DNA of 64,000 nt from Dactylosporangium aurantiacum (GTDB taxonomy: Bacteria > Actinomycetota > Actinomycetes > Mycobacteriales > Micromonosporaceae). The translations under genes were made by a program, and so were the position numbers. The number at the start of each line of letters is the position of its first letter. The first letter of the stretch is position 1. The stretch lies in contig NZ_JNYJ01000018.1 of NCBI RefSeq assembly GCF_000716715.1, positions 1 to 64,000 of the forward strand. Reading direction: 5' to 3'. The notes below the pieces were generated by a model. The model ran no database searches. It saw nothing but the letters and a program-made list of their open reading frames with translations, and was not told where the DNA came from. Below, in pieces: positions 43,395-52,229 of the stretch.

Positions 43395-43994
43395 ATGGAC
43401 GTCGGTACGGTGGTACACGTGGCTGCTGGTGGAACCGGGGAACGCGCGGACGCCGCCCGTAACCGTGCGCTTGTGCTGAGCGCGGCGGAACACCTGTTCG
43501 CGACGCGCGACCCGGACAAGGTGACGATGGAGGACATCGCCCGGGCGGCGGGGGTGGGGCGGGCGACCCTGTACCGGCGGTATCCCGACAGGGCTGCGAT
43601 CGCGGTCGCACTGTTGGATCAGCACGAGCGTGTCCTGCAGGAGGAGCTGCTGCGTGGTGCGCCCCCGTTGGGTCCGGGTGCGACGCCCGCCGAGCGGTTG
43701 GCCGCGTTCTACGACGCGATGACGGTGCTGCTCGAGCGGCACGGCCACCTGGCGCTGGGGGCGGAGATCGGGCAGGTGCGGTACACGACCGGCGCGTACG
43801 GTTTCTGGCGGGCGCATGTGCACACGCTGCTGGTGGCCGCGGGGACGTCCGATCCGGAGATTCTGGCCGATGTGCTGCTCGCGCCGCTCGCGCCGGATCT
43901 TTACCGGTTCCAGCGAGTCCAGCGCGGCCTGTCCCGCGAGCGGATCAGCGCGTCGCTGACGTCGTTGGCGCATCGGCTGCTGTCGTCGACCTGA
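43395..43994 (+). CDS. TetR-family transcriptional regulator
   Basis: This 199-residue protein has an N-terminal HTH: RALVLSAAEHLFATRDPDKV, then TMEDIARAAGVGRATLYRRY with PDRAAIAVALLDQHER. A helical ligand domain follows (LAAFYDAMTVLLERHGHLAL). ATG 43395 is chosen; a GTG at 43422 is possible. It precedes the azoreductase/SMR operon in the same direction, and a 25-bp perfect palindrome lies upstream of that operon, so the regulator probably represses it. Confidence 0.88.
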   Translation: MDVGTVVHVAAGGTGERADAARNRALVLSAAEHLFATRDPDKVTMEDIARAAGVGRATLYRRYPDRAAIAVALLDQHERVLQEELLRGAPPLGPGATPAERLAAFYDAMTVLLERHGHLALGAEIGQVRYTTGAYGFWRAHVHTLLVAAGTSDPEILADVLLAPLAPDLYRFQRVQRGLSRERISASLTSLAHRLLSST

Positions 43995-44082
43995 GTCCGC
44001 CGGCCGGCGAGACCGGGTAACTGACGTCACCACGTCGCACGCCCACGCCCGTGGACGGCGCGACGTGGCAGCGTTAGGCTCT

Positions 44083-44107
44083 TTAAGTGGACACGGCGTC
44101 CACTTAA
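44083..44107. promoter_or_regulatory. Perfect 10-bp-arm palindromic operator
   Basis: TTAAGTGGAC (44083-44092) and GTCCACTTAA (44098-44107) are perfect inverted arms with a 5-base spacer. It ends inside the AAGGAG ribosome site of the azoreductase gene. It is the cleanest operator in the window, probably bound by the TetR protein at 43395. Confidence 0.7.
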
Positions 44108-44119
44108 GGAGTTTCGATC

Positions 44120-44770
44120 ATGCACCTGCTGCACCTGGACTCATCCGCCCGGCGCGAGGGCTTCTCCCGGCGGTTGAGCGCCCGCTACGCCGAGGCCTGG
44201 CGGGCCGCGCACCCAGACGGCCGCTACACGTACCGGGACCTGGTCGCGGAGCCGGTGCCGTGCATCGACGAGGCGTGGACGCAGATCTGCGACATCGTCC
44301 TCGCTGAGGGCATCACCGACCCGCAGCGGCTGGCCGACGTGCCGCGCACCTACGCGCAACGCCGGGCGTGGAAGGTCGTCGAACCGCTGCTCACCGAGCT
44401 GGTCGACGCCGACGAGCTGCTCCTGGGCGTGCCGATGTACAACTACTCCGTGCCGGCGAGCCTCAAGGCATGGATCGACCAGGTCACCTTCCCCCGCGCC
44501 CGGCTCGACGCGCGCGTCGTGGTCGCCGGTGCCCGCGGCGGCTCGTACGGTCCCGGCACGCCACGCGAACCCTTCGACCATCATGAGCGCTACCTGCGGG
44601 ACTTCCTCGCCGGTCACTTCGGCATCCACACGGTCAGGTTCCTCACGGTCGAGATGGTCAACGCGCTCATCGACCCGACGCTCGCCGGCTTCCGTGAGCT
44701 CCACGAAGCCTCCCTCGCCGCCGCGTGGGAGGCCGCCGCGTGGGAGGCCGCCGGGGGAGACGTCCAATGA
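44120..44770 (+). CDS. FMN-dependent NADH-azoreductase/quinone reductase
   Basis: The 216-residue flavodoxin-fold enzyme has LHLDSSARREGFSRRLSARY at the N-terminus, which binds the FMN phosphate, and LLGVPMYNYSVPASLKAWID at mid-protein, the AzoR signature. Later parts include VVVAGARGGSYGPGTPREPF and HFGIHTVRFLTVEMVN. It reduces quinones or azo compounds with NAD(P)H. AAGGAG lies eight bases before the ATG. Its end has a short Ala/Trp/Glu repeat (AAWEAAAWEAA). It overlaps the SMR gene by four bases. Confidence 0.9.
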   Translation: MHLLHLDSSARREGFSRRLSARYAEAWRAAHPDGRYTYRDLVAEPVPCIDEAWTQICDIVLAEGITDPQRLADVPRTYAQRRAWKVVEPLLTELVDADELLLGVPMYNYSVPASLKAWIDQVTFPRARLDARVVVAGARGGSYGPGTPREPFDHHERYLRDFLAGHFGIHTVRFLTVEMVNALIDPTLAGFRELHEASLAAAWEAAAWEAAGGDVQ

Positions 44771-45087
44771 ACTGGCTCGTGCTCGTGCTCGCCGGGCTGG
44801 TGGAGATCGTCTGGTCGCAGAGCATCAGACCGACACAGAACTTCACCCGGCCGTGGCCCACCGCACTGTGCTTCGTCCTGGGCGTCGCCGCCGTCTATCT
44901 GCTGTCCCGGGCGATGCAGACCCTGCCCGTCGGCACCGCCTACGCCGTCTTCACCGGCATCGGCGCGGTAGGCGCGATCACCCTCGGCGTGGTCGTCCAC
45001 GACGACCCGGTGTCCCCGTTGCGCCTGCTCGCCCTGGCGCTGATCGTCGCCGGGATCATCGCCGCCCGGCTCGCCACCGGGGAATGA
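44767..45087 (+). CDS. Small multidrug resistance (SMR) transporter
   Basis: This 106-residue protein has four helices and the essential Glu in the first (MNWLVLVLAGLVEIVWSQSI). Further markers are YLLSRAMQTLPVGTAYAVFT, GIGAVGAITLGVV and the final AGIIAARLATG. The SugE/Gdx subgroup, which exports guanidinium and related cations, is suggested by TAYAVFTGIGAVG, but drug export is possible. It would work as an antiparallel homodimer driven by protons. It is co-translated with the azoreductase gene. Confidence 0.9.
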   Translation: MNWLVLVLAGLVEIVWSQSIRPTQNFTRPWPTALCFVLGVAAVYLLSRAMQTLPVGTAYAVFTGIGAVGAITLGVVVHDDPVSPLRLLALALIVAGIIAARLATGE

Positions 45088-45163
45088 CCCGAAGCGCTTG
45101 CCTGGTTGCTCCCAGCGGCTGTCGCTCGCCGGCAGCACCCGACGGTTCGGCAGTTGGAGACCC

Positions 45164-45691
45164 ATGACAGCGAAACCACGACCGCACGTCGGCGATCGCC
45201 GTGGACGGACCGCCGCGTACGCGGCGGCGGCGTGCGCCGCGCTGTTCGCCGCCGTCAACAGCTTCTGGGCGGCCGGTGGCACCGCCGGGTTGCACACGCT
45301 CGGAGGCCGCATCGAGGAGATGGCCCGCAGCGGCGACCGAACGGTACTGCTGGCCAACGTGGTCGCCATCGTGGCGAAACTGGCCGTGGCGCTGCTGGCG
45401 CTCGCGCTGGTTCGACCCTGGGGCCGGCGGATCCCCCGCCGGCCGCTTCGGGTGCTGGCCCTGTCGGCCGCCGCCCTGCTCATCGCGTACGGGGGACTCC
45501 AAACCGGTGCTGTGCTGCTGGTCGCCACCGGTCTGGTCACCCCGGACGTGCCGTGGACCTCGACCGTCCTGTGGTGGCGGCTCCTGCTGTGGGAGCCGTG
45601 GTTCCTCGTCTGGGGAGTGCTGCTGCTGATCGCCGCTCGGGCGGCTCGCGCTGACCGGCACCCCGACGCGGTGGGCGCTCAGCGGAAGTAG
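45164..45691 (+). CDS. DUF3995-like membrane protein
   Basis: The 175-residue protein has four helices: AAYAAAACAALFAAVNSFWA, VVAIVAKLAVALLALALVRP, LALSAAALLIAYGGLQTG and EPWFLVWGVLLLIAARAA. The pattern and WAAGGTAGLHTLGG resemble DUF3995 proteins, which are of unknown role. GGAG is four to five bases before ATG 45164. It follows the SMR gene by about 75 bases. Its 3' end overlaps the convergent PII-like gene by 13 bases. Confidence 0.8.
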   Translation: MTAKPRPHVGDRRGRTAAYAAAACAALFAAVNSFWAAGGTAGLHTLGGRIEEMARSGDRTVLLANVVAIVAKLAVALLALALVRPWGRRIPRRPLRVLALSAAALLIAYGGLQTGAVLLVATGLVTPDVPWTSTVLWWRLLLWEPWFLVWGVLLLIAARAARADRHPDAVGAQRK

Positions 45692-46002
45692 TCCGGCCGG
45701 CTGACGTAGGTGTCGGAGACGAACATGACGCCGGAGGTGTGGTCCAGCAGCTCCCGCAGGCCGGTGATCAGCGCATCGGCTTGTTCCTCGGGGATCACCG
45801 TGATGAGCAGGTGCAGCGTTGCCTGCTGGTTGAACAGCAGCCTCCCTTGATGGGGCCCGTGGTGGCCCAGGCCGGACACGCCGCTCAGGGCGGTGTATCC
45901 GGTTGCTCCGGCCGCCTGGATGAGGGCCTTCACGTTGGCGACCTCCTCACCGGCTACGACGACGTCGATTTTGATCATGCGGGTGAGGCCGGTCCGGTTC
46001 AT
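45679..46002 (-). CDS. PII-like protein of the Dab operon
   Basis: This 107-residue protein resembles the PII-like partners found with bicarbonate uptake systems. It has MIKIDVVVAGEEVANVKALI, then AAGATGYTALSGVSGLGHHG, the T-loop-like region, and TLHLLITVIPEEQADALITG. GLRELLDHTSGVMFVSD closes the fold. AGGAG sits six bases before ATG 46002. It overlaps the dabA stop by four bases. PII-like proteins bind nucleotides or bicarbonate and are proposed to gate DabA/DabB; that is family knowledge, not visible here. Confidence 0.82.
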   Translation of the reverse strand: MNRTGLTRMIKIDVVVAGEEVANVKALIQAAGATGYTALSGVSGLGHHGPHQGRLLFNQQATLHLLITVIPEEQADALITGLRELLDHTSGVMFVSDTYVSRPDYFR

Positions 46003-48566
46003 CGGGTCTCCTGATCCAGCGGGTTCGTTCGGGTCCACGGTTGCCAGCCGTGCGGGGTGTGGCGCTGCCATGGCCGGCCGGGATGCTCCCGGGCGACGAG
46101 GGTGATCCATTGGTGGGTGGTCAGGCGGTGCAGGGCCGGATTGCGTTGAATGATCATCTCGACGCGGTCGAGCGGCGCCTGGATGACGGCGAGCAGCCGC
46201 ATCGGTTCGTGGACGAGCCGTTCGCCGTGCGCGACGGACTGCCATGGCAGGCCGAGGCGGAGGTCGCCCTCGTGTCCGGAGAGGACACCCGCGCCGCCGA
46301 CGGCGTTGTGGACGGTCTTCGTCCCGGCGCCGAAGATCTCGGGCTCGACGGTGGAGGCGAAGTACTGGGCGTTGATCCACTGCGCGACGATGAGCGGCGC
46401 GGTGAGGATCGTCTCCAGGGCGGTGCCGTCGGTGTCGGCGTCCGCGTCGTAGGAGTGCAGGAAGACCCGGCGCTGCAGGTCGAGTCCGCGGGTCATCGAG
46501 CGCGGACCGGCGATGAATGCCGCGTTGCCCGCGAGCCCCCACTCCGGGTACACCTGGGCCCAGTCATCCGCGCGGGTCCTGACCTGGCGCAGCACCCGGC
46601 GACCGGAACGGCTGCCGCGGTGCGCGAGCTCGGGCAGCGCGGCACCGCGCTCGACGGCGAGGGCGTCGCCCGCCCGGGCGAGATCCCGCGACACCGCCGC
46701 CACGGCGTCGCGGTGGCTGCCGGGAACGGTGTGGGGGTCCAGGACCGTGACGCGATCGGTGGTGGTGTCGTGCTCGGCCGCCACGAACCAGCTGTCGGAC
46801 GGGATCACCAAGCCGCGTGCCGCCAGACCGTCGCGGACCTCTGGGTCGTTCACCACGGCGGCCGCGGTGCGCGCGTTGGGGCCACCCCGGTGCCCGCCAC
46901 ATGCGCCGCAGTCCAGGGCCGCCTGGTACGGGTTGTTCTCGGTGGTGCTGCCGTGCGCGCAGAGCACCACCACCCGGGCGAGGCGGCCTGACAGCCCGAC
47001 GGTGCCGAGCAGTGCCTGGGCGTACAACAGTCGCTGCTCGAGCGGCACGGTCTCGTTGACGTCGAGCAGGGTGGGCGCGGACGGGGCGATGACGCGCAGC
47101 ATGCGCCGGCGCAGGCGCGCGGTGGTGGCAGGCAGCGCGGTCCGGGCGGCGGCGAGCGGACCCGCCGCCCAGCCGGCGAACTCAGCCATGGCGAAGGGGC
47201 TCACCGGGGCGTCCTTGGCGGCGTGGAACGCGTCCGAGGCCGCGGCCATGCTCCGGCGGCCCCGCCGGTGCCGCCGGGCCGCCGCCGTGATCGCCGGCCG
47301 TTCGACGACGTGGTGGGCCGGCGAGACCAGCGCCGGGCACAGCGCCGGTTGGACGGCCCCGTCAAGGTCGCCGAAGCTGATCGACATGGCGAAGAACCCG
47401 GCGAACCCGTAGGTCTCGTAGTCCCCCTGCGCCTCCAGGTGCCGGCGCAGGCCCTCGGCCCGCACGTCGATGCAGCACACGACCTGGGCGGCCGGCCGGT
47501 GCGGCGACGGCGGCGACCCCGCCCCGGACAGTCGGCGCAGCAGCCGGTCGCGATAGTGGTGCTCGTAGGCCTCCAGCCACAGCAGGCCCGCCGGGGGAGC
47601 GGGATAGTTCGCGACGGCGGCGGCCGCCACGGCAAGCTGTTCGTCGGTGGCCCGGGCGCCGAGCTGGGCGGCGAGCGCCGCGACGCGCTGCCGCGGTGCC
47701 GGCGGCGGCTGCGGCACCTGCGGCGCCGGGGTCGCGTCGGTCGAGGACGGCGCGTCGGTCGAGGACAGCAGGAGCGACTCGTAGGTGAGTCGCATCGCCA
47801 GGTACTCGACCAGGTCGATCCGTCCCTCGTGCTCGCCGTGCCAGCGCACGTGCGCGGCCCAGCCGGGCATGCGGGTCAGGTCCGCGCGCAGGTATGCCAG
47901 CCGCTCGTGCGAGGCGACGCCGAGCCGTTCCAGCGCCGCGGCGAGGGCATCCTCCGCGCGCTCGGGCAGCCCACGCAGGGCGGCGCGCACGGCCCTGGGC
48001 AGCGTCGTGTCCCGGAACGCCAGGTCGCGCCACGCCGCGTAGAAGCGGCCCGTGGCACCGGGCATCGGCCAGGCGGCACCGTCGCTGAGGAAGGCGGCGC
48101 ACCAGCGGGTGGTGTACGTGTCGACGGTCCGGGCCACTGCCGGTGCGCCGTGTTCGCTGCGGGTGTGGTGACCTCGACGAGGGCGCCCGGCCGGCGCCGC
48201 GGTCAGCAGCTCCAGGCGCAGCAGGTCCGACACAGCCACCCACGTGTGGTCGATGCGCACCGGTGGGACCGACGCCAGGTCGGGGTAGCGGTGCACCAAC
48301 GCCGCGGTCACGTCGGCGTCGGTGATGCGCCCCGCCCGGTATGCGGTCCGGAACACCTCGTCGGACGGGATGCCGCGCGCGCCGTACCATTCGCCGCTGC
48401 GTGCGACGGCATCGGCGAACGGGAGCGTCTCCAGGCCGTGCAACGGGTTGACGGCGATGAACGAGTGCAGCGGATGGTGCACCGGCAGGATCCGCGCAGC
48501 CAATGCGACGGTGCTGCGGAGCGTGGTGTGGGCCGCCGGTGCACCGGCCCGCGTCGACATCGTCAT
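45999..48566 (-). CDS. dabA: DabA, inorganic-carbon transporter catalytic subunit (DUF2309)
   Basis: The 855-residue protein matches DabA (UPF0753/DUF2309), a carbonic-anhydrase-like peripheral membrane subunit that makes bicarbonate vectorially. The zinc site residues of the family are visible: Cys365 and Asp367 in VVCCIDVRAEG, His538 in VVLCAHGST and Cys553 in DCGACGG. The N-terminal PVHHPLHSFIAVNPLHGLET and the C-terminal SVAHGERLVHEPMRLLAVIQ are also typical. It overlaps dabB (ATGA at 48563-48566) and the PII-like gene, so all three are co-translated. It needs DabB for membrane energisation. Confidence 0.92.
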   Translation of the reverse strand: MTMSTRAGAPAAHTTLRSTVALAARILPVHHPLHSFIAVNPLHGLETLPFADAVARSGEWYGARGIPSDEVFRTAYRAGRITDADVTAALVHRYPDLASVPPVRIDHTWVAVSDLLRLELLTAAPAGRPRRGHHTRSEHGAPAVARTVDTYTTRWCAAFLSDGAAWPMPGATGRFYAAWRDLAFRDTTLPRAVRAALRGLPERAEDALAAALERLGVASHERLAYLRADLTRMPGWAAHVRWHGEHEGRIDLVEYLAMRLTYESLLLSSTDAPSSTDATPAPQVPQPPPAPRQRVAALAAQLGARATDEQLAVAAAAVANYPAPPAGLLWLEAYEHHYRDRLLRRLSGAGSPPSPHRPAAQVVCCIDVRAEGLRRHLEAQGDYETYGFAGFFAMSISFGDLDGAVQPALCPALVSPAHHVVERPAITAAARRHRRGRRSMAAASDAFHAAKDAPVSPFAMAEFAGWAAGPLAAARTALPATTARLRRRMLRVIAPSAPTLLDVNETVPLEQRLLYAQALLGTVGLSGRLARVVVLCAHGSTTENNPYQAALDCGACGGHRGGPNARTAAAVVNDPEVRDGLAARGLVIPSDSWFVAAEHDTTTDRVTVLDPHTVPGSHRDAVAAVSRDLARAGDALAVERGAALPELAHRGSRSGRRVLRQVRTRADDWAQVYPEWGLAGNAAFIAGPRSMTRGLDLQRRVFLHSYDADADTDGTALETILTAPLIVAQWINAQYFASTVEPEIFGAGTKTVHNAVGGAGVLSGHEGDLRLGLPWQSVAHGERLVHEPMRLLAVIQAPLDRVEMIIQRNPALHRLTTHQWITLVAREHPGRPWQRHTPHGWQPWTRTNPLDQETR

Positions 48567-50134
48567 GACAGGGTCCCTACGGTGATCGGGTCGGTGATGG
48601 TGCGCGACCGCGCCACGGCGTCGCCGTGCCGGGCCGGCGCCGGCCGCAGCCGCCGGCCGCGGTCGGCCGTGAGCAGGTTCGTGTAGATGGTCTTGTGCCA
48701 GGAGGCCAGGGCGCCGCTGCCGCGGTGGCGAAGGACGCCGACGGCGGCCGCGGCGGCCGCGACGGCCGCGGTCACGATGCCGGCGCCCGGCAGCTCGCGG
48801 TCCGGTAGGGCGAGCAGCACGGTGGCCGCGTGTGCGATCGCCACGTACGCGAAGGCGGCCATGGCCACGGTGGCGGTGATGCCGAGCGCCCCGGCCGGTG
48901 TGGCGCGGCGGCGCAGCCAGCCCCAGCACACGGTCGTCGCGCTGGCCCAGACGAAGACCGCCAGCGCCGGACCGCCGGGGTAGGGCCGCCAGGCCTCGGC
49001 ACCGGCGACGGCGATCGCCGTCATCAGTGCGGCGGCCAGGCGGAGGGCACGCACCCGCCCCGGCCGTGCCGCCTCGTACGGGATCTGCCGCGCGTGCCGT
49101 TCCACCGCGGAGCCCGACCCGAGAAACAGGGCCGCCTTGTACAGACCATGCCCGACGATGTGCAACACCGTGATGGCGTGCCACCCCAACCCGGCGGTCA
49201 TGATCATGAAACCCATCTGGCCGATCGTCGAGTACGCCAGGCTTCCCTTCACGTCGGGCCGGACCAGCATCATGGCCGTGCCGTAGACCAGGCTCGCCGC
49301 GCCGGACGCGACGGCGAGGAACAGGATCGCCGGGGCGCCGTCGGTGATCGCGGCGCTGCGCAGAAGCAGGACGCCGCCGCCGTTCACCACTCCCGCGTGC
49401 AGGAGCGCGGACACCGGGGTGGGCGCGGCCAGGCTCGCCGGCAGCCACCGGTGCCATGGCACCTGCGCGCAGCGGGTGAGGGCTGCCACGACGAGCAGTG
49501 CGGTGATCACCGCCGCCCACCCGCCCTCGCCGGACGCTGCCGGCGGCGTGTCGTGGCGCAGATCGACCGGTCCCCACCGCAGTGTGGCGGCGGCGACCCC
49601 GGTCCACAGGGCGGCGTCGCCGACGAGGAATGTCCGCAGGGCGCGCCGGGCGCCGTCGCGCGCCGACGGCAGCTGCGGGTAGGTGCGCAGGAGCAGCACC
49701 AGGCCGACGCCGGTGGCGGTCCAGCCGGCCGCGACGCTCACCAGGGTCGCCCCGGTGACCAGCGTGCCCGAGCCGCAGGTCAGCAGCCCGGTCGCGGCAA
49801 CGAACCAGCCGCGGCCGCGGTCGCCGCTGAGGTACCGGCCGGCGAACGCCTGAGCCATCGCGCTGACGCCCGCCACGAGCATCAGCAACAGTGCGGCCGA
49901 CCGGTCGGCGTACCAACCGAACCACGCGGTGCCCGGGTCCCGACCGACCACCGCCTGGACCGGGCCGTGCGTGACAACCGCGGCGGTGAGCACCATCGTG
50001 CAGGCGAACAACGCCGCCGCGACGCCGGCGCCCACGGCGCCGATCGGTCGTGCCGCCCGGCCGCGGGCGACCACCACCGCGAGGCTGACCACGCCCGGCA
50101 GCAGCACTACGGCGATCAACAGCATTGACAACAT
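48563..50134 (-). CDS. dabB: DabB, NuoL-like proton-translocating membrane subunit
   Basis: The 523-residue polytopic protein belongs to the NuoL/MrpA group. Signature segments are TRCAQVPWHRWLPASLAAPT with PVSALLHAGVVNGGGVLLLR, then DVKGSLAYSTIGQMGFMIMT and VLHIVGHGLYKAALFLGSGS. It has about 13 helices. With DabA it forms a two-component system coupling a cation gradient to inorganic-carbon accumulation. Shorter than full NuoL, with the C-terminus ending in an Arg-rich soluble tail. It is upstream of dabA and likely the first core gene of the operon. Confidence 0.9.
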   Translation of the reverse strand: MLSMLLIAVVLLPGVVSLAVVVARGRAARPIGAVGAGVAAALFACTMVLTAAVVTHGPVQAVVGRDPGTAWFGWYADRSAALLLMLVAGVSAMAQAFAGRYLSGDRGRGWFVAATGLLTCGSGTLVTGATLVSVAAGWTATGVGLVLLLRTYPQLPSARDGARRALRTFLVGDAALWTGVAAATLRWGPVDLRHDTPPAASGEGGWAAVITALLVVAALTRCAQVPWHRWLPASLAAPTPVSALLHAGVVNGGGVLLLRSAAITDGAPAILFLAVASGAASLVYGTAMMLVRPDVKGSLAYSTIGQMGFMIMTAGLGWHAITVLHIVGHGLYKAALFLGSGSAVERHARQIPYEAARPGRVRALRLAAALMTAIAVAGAEAWRPYPGGPALAVFVWASATTVCWGWLRRRATPAGALGITATVAMAAFAYVAIAHAATVLLALPDRELPGAGIVTAAVAAAAAAVGVLRHRGSGALASWHKTIYTNLLTADRGRRLRPAPARHGDAVARSRTITDPITVGTLS

Positions 50135-50240
50135 GCGACCTCATCCCTGCATCGATGGGGTGTAGTACGTGGGCGGCGGCCAGGCACACCGGGCGCGCCG
50201 CGCAGGCGCCGGCCGGTTGGGTGAGCTGTCGACGTCTCGG

Positions 50241-50735
50241 TCAGCTCGGGCAGCTGGCCGGATCCAGTTCCGAGCGCCGGCGTTCGTCGTCGGCGCCGGT
50301 CGAGGCGACGATGGTCACCGACTGCGGGTCCGGCCCCGGTCGGTGCTCGAGCCCGGCGATGGTCAGCGCTGCCTTGACGGCCACCGTGGCGTCGGTGCTG
50401 TAGTGCACGGTGAGATCCGCCTGGAGACTGCCGTCGGCGGCAAAGGCGGCCCGGTCCGCGGTGGCGGTCCAGAACAGATAGGACACCAGCTCGCCGGGGT
50501 ACCGCTGATGCGCCGCCTGCTCGATCTGCTGCCGTGCCGCGGCGACGGAGTCGCCGTGGGCGGGCACGGTCCTCACCCCGTACCGGCGCAGGGTGCCCAG
50601 CGCGAGCTCCATGCGCTGGCGGGCGCTTGCCGTACGCAGCCAGCACGGCGGCGGGGATCCGGAGCCGGGGGCCGGCTGGTACTCGCACTGCCGCAGCGGT
50701 GGGGCCGGCCTCTCGGCGTACGCCATCTCGTCCAC
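50241..50735 (-). CDS. Unknown protein upstream of dabB
   Basis: This 164-residue protein starts at a GTG at 50735 with AGGAGG five bases upstream; a longer frame begins at 50750. It has MELALGTLRRYGVRTVPAHG, then VAAARQQIEQAAHQRYPGEL, followed by VSYLFWTATADRAAFAADGS and LTVHYSTDATVAVKAALTIA. Two Cys lie near the N-terminus (QCEYQ and PPCWL). It is soluble with no recognised domain. It is codirectional with dabB, 106 bases ahead, so it may be the first gene of the Dab operon, downstream of the palindromic region. Confidence 0.6.
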   Translation of the reverse strand: MDEMAYAERPAPPLRQCEYQPAPGSGSPPPCWLRTASARQRMELALGTLRRYGVRTVPAHGDSVAAARQQIEQAAHQRYPGELVSYLFWTATADRAAFAADGSLQADLTVHYSTDATVAVKAALTIAGLEHRPGPDPQSVTIVASTGADDERRRSELDPASCPS

Positions 50736-50805
50736 GGTCGCCTCCTCCATGTCCCGGCGACTCGGCAGTCGCCCGGGCTGGCATCACGATCGCACGAAAC
50801 GCATA

Positions 50806-50855
50806 ACATGTGAACGAATACGCGAAACAAAATTCGTGATACGTAAGTCACATGT
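50806..50855. promoter_or_regulatory. Nested inverted repeats upstream of the Dab operon
   Basis: ACATGTGA (50806-50813) and TCACATGT (50848-50855) are perfect 8-bp arms. Inside, ACGAAT (50814-50819) and ATTCGT (50832-50837) are also inverted. The stretch is AT-rich compared with the surroundings. It lies about 70 bases upstream of the gene at 50735 and probably holds its promoter and an operator. Confidence 0.5.
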
Positions 50856-50859
50856 AGGG

Positions 50860-52229
50860 CTGCGTCATGCCGTGGTGGCGGTGTGCGGCCGGCAGCGGCC
50901 GGGTGGACGGCGACCGGATGGGTGGCGGGCGGGTGCCACGCCGGCGGCTGAGCTGCGCAGGTCGCCGCGCTGTGCGGGCCGCTTGCCGTGGAGCCGCTGG
51001 TCACCGCCTGCCGGGCCCGGACGGATCCCGGTGGTGGTGCCGGGCCTCAACGTTGGACTCCATGGAGAGCCCATGCATCGGTGTCCTGGGCTACTCCAGC
51101 CGTCCTGCTGGTCATCGCCGCCAGCTGCGGCCTCTTCGGCTGGTACTTCGGCACCGAGGGGAACGACTCGACATCGCCGGCGTCACGTTCGGCGCCGGCA
51201 ACGTAGTCGCGTCGCACGGCTACGGCGACGGTAAGGCTGCGCAACGGTGCCGGTCCGTGATCACCGCGTGCTGGTGCATCGGCGTCAGCATCGCCGACGT
51301 TGCCGGCGCGCCCTCGGAGGTTCCGACGCTCTCGGAACCCTCCGACGCGCCGACGGGCGATCATCGGTGATGGCGCTCCGCGCGGGGCCCACCTCGACGG
51401 CGGCCGGCGCGGCGAGTTCACCGCGCTGGCCGCCAGTCTGTACCCCAGTGTGGCGACGCTGTCGATGACCAGCTGCTCGTCGCTCCCGGCTGGATGCTGC
51501 CGGCGCCGATGCCCCTGGTCGACGTTACGCTGCACCGGCGCACGCCACCACCCGCGTCAGGTCGTGCCGGAGCGGAGGCGTTCGTCATCCGGGCCCGGCC
51601 GTGCACGGCGATTGGACGATCGCGGCCAGCGCCCCGGCGGCGGCAGGGAACCGTGACCTCCAGGTGCTCGGCGTCGCGGAACGGTCGCTTTGATCGTGGT
51701 CGCGACCCGTTGGAACTGGGTGGGCAGCACCGGCGTCGGCCTGGTCGAAGACGGCGACGCTGGAAACGCCGCGCTACGACGACGTTCCCGCGCTGCCGAC
51801 CGCGATGGCCGCCCTCACCATCAGGGCGCATGGTCGTCCGGTGGTCGTCGAACTGCGCGGCGAGCGTCCACCGCCCGATCCGATGGCGCTGCTGCTCGCC
51901 GGCCAGCGCAGCGCCATCCGCATCTGCATCCGCGACCCGCGATGGACCTGGATCGTCACCGAAGCGCTCGTCAGCACCGCCGACGAGGTGGCGACCGGGC
52001 AACGAACACTGCTCAGTGCGACGGACGCCGTCCCGCCCGGCTCGGCCGTCATCGCCGATCTCGGCAGCACCGTGCTGTCGGTGCCCACCGAGCCCGCCCC
52101 CGCCGGCTGAGCACCACGACTCGAGCACTTTCGGCGCTGGCCTCGGCAGCCCAGGTCGATCGGGGCACGACACAGCCAAGGCCCACCTGGCCGGCGCGCA
52201 CGATCGGGTAACCCCAAGCTCAGCCGCCG
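50860..52229. other. Decayed region
   Basis: About 1.4 kb has no intact gene. One plus-strand fragment has a single membrane helix (AVLLVIAASCGLFGWYFGTE, near 51100-51160). A 101-codon plus frame at 51805-52110 reads MAALTIRAHGRPVVVELRGE, then GQRSAIRICIRDPRWTWIVT and ends PTEPAPAG; it looks like the C-terminal part of a real protein with the upstream part in other frames. I cannot name either. Confidence 0.4.

Noticed and set aside
45999..50189. A single very long frame covering dabA and antisense-frame sequence of dabB
   Set aside because: DabB has a clear frame of its own that ends four bases inside dabA, and DabA has a good start at 48566. The upstream extension is a shadow.
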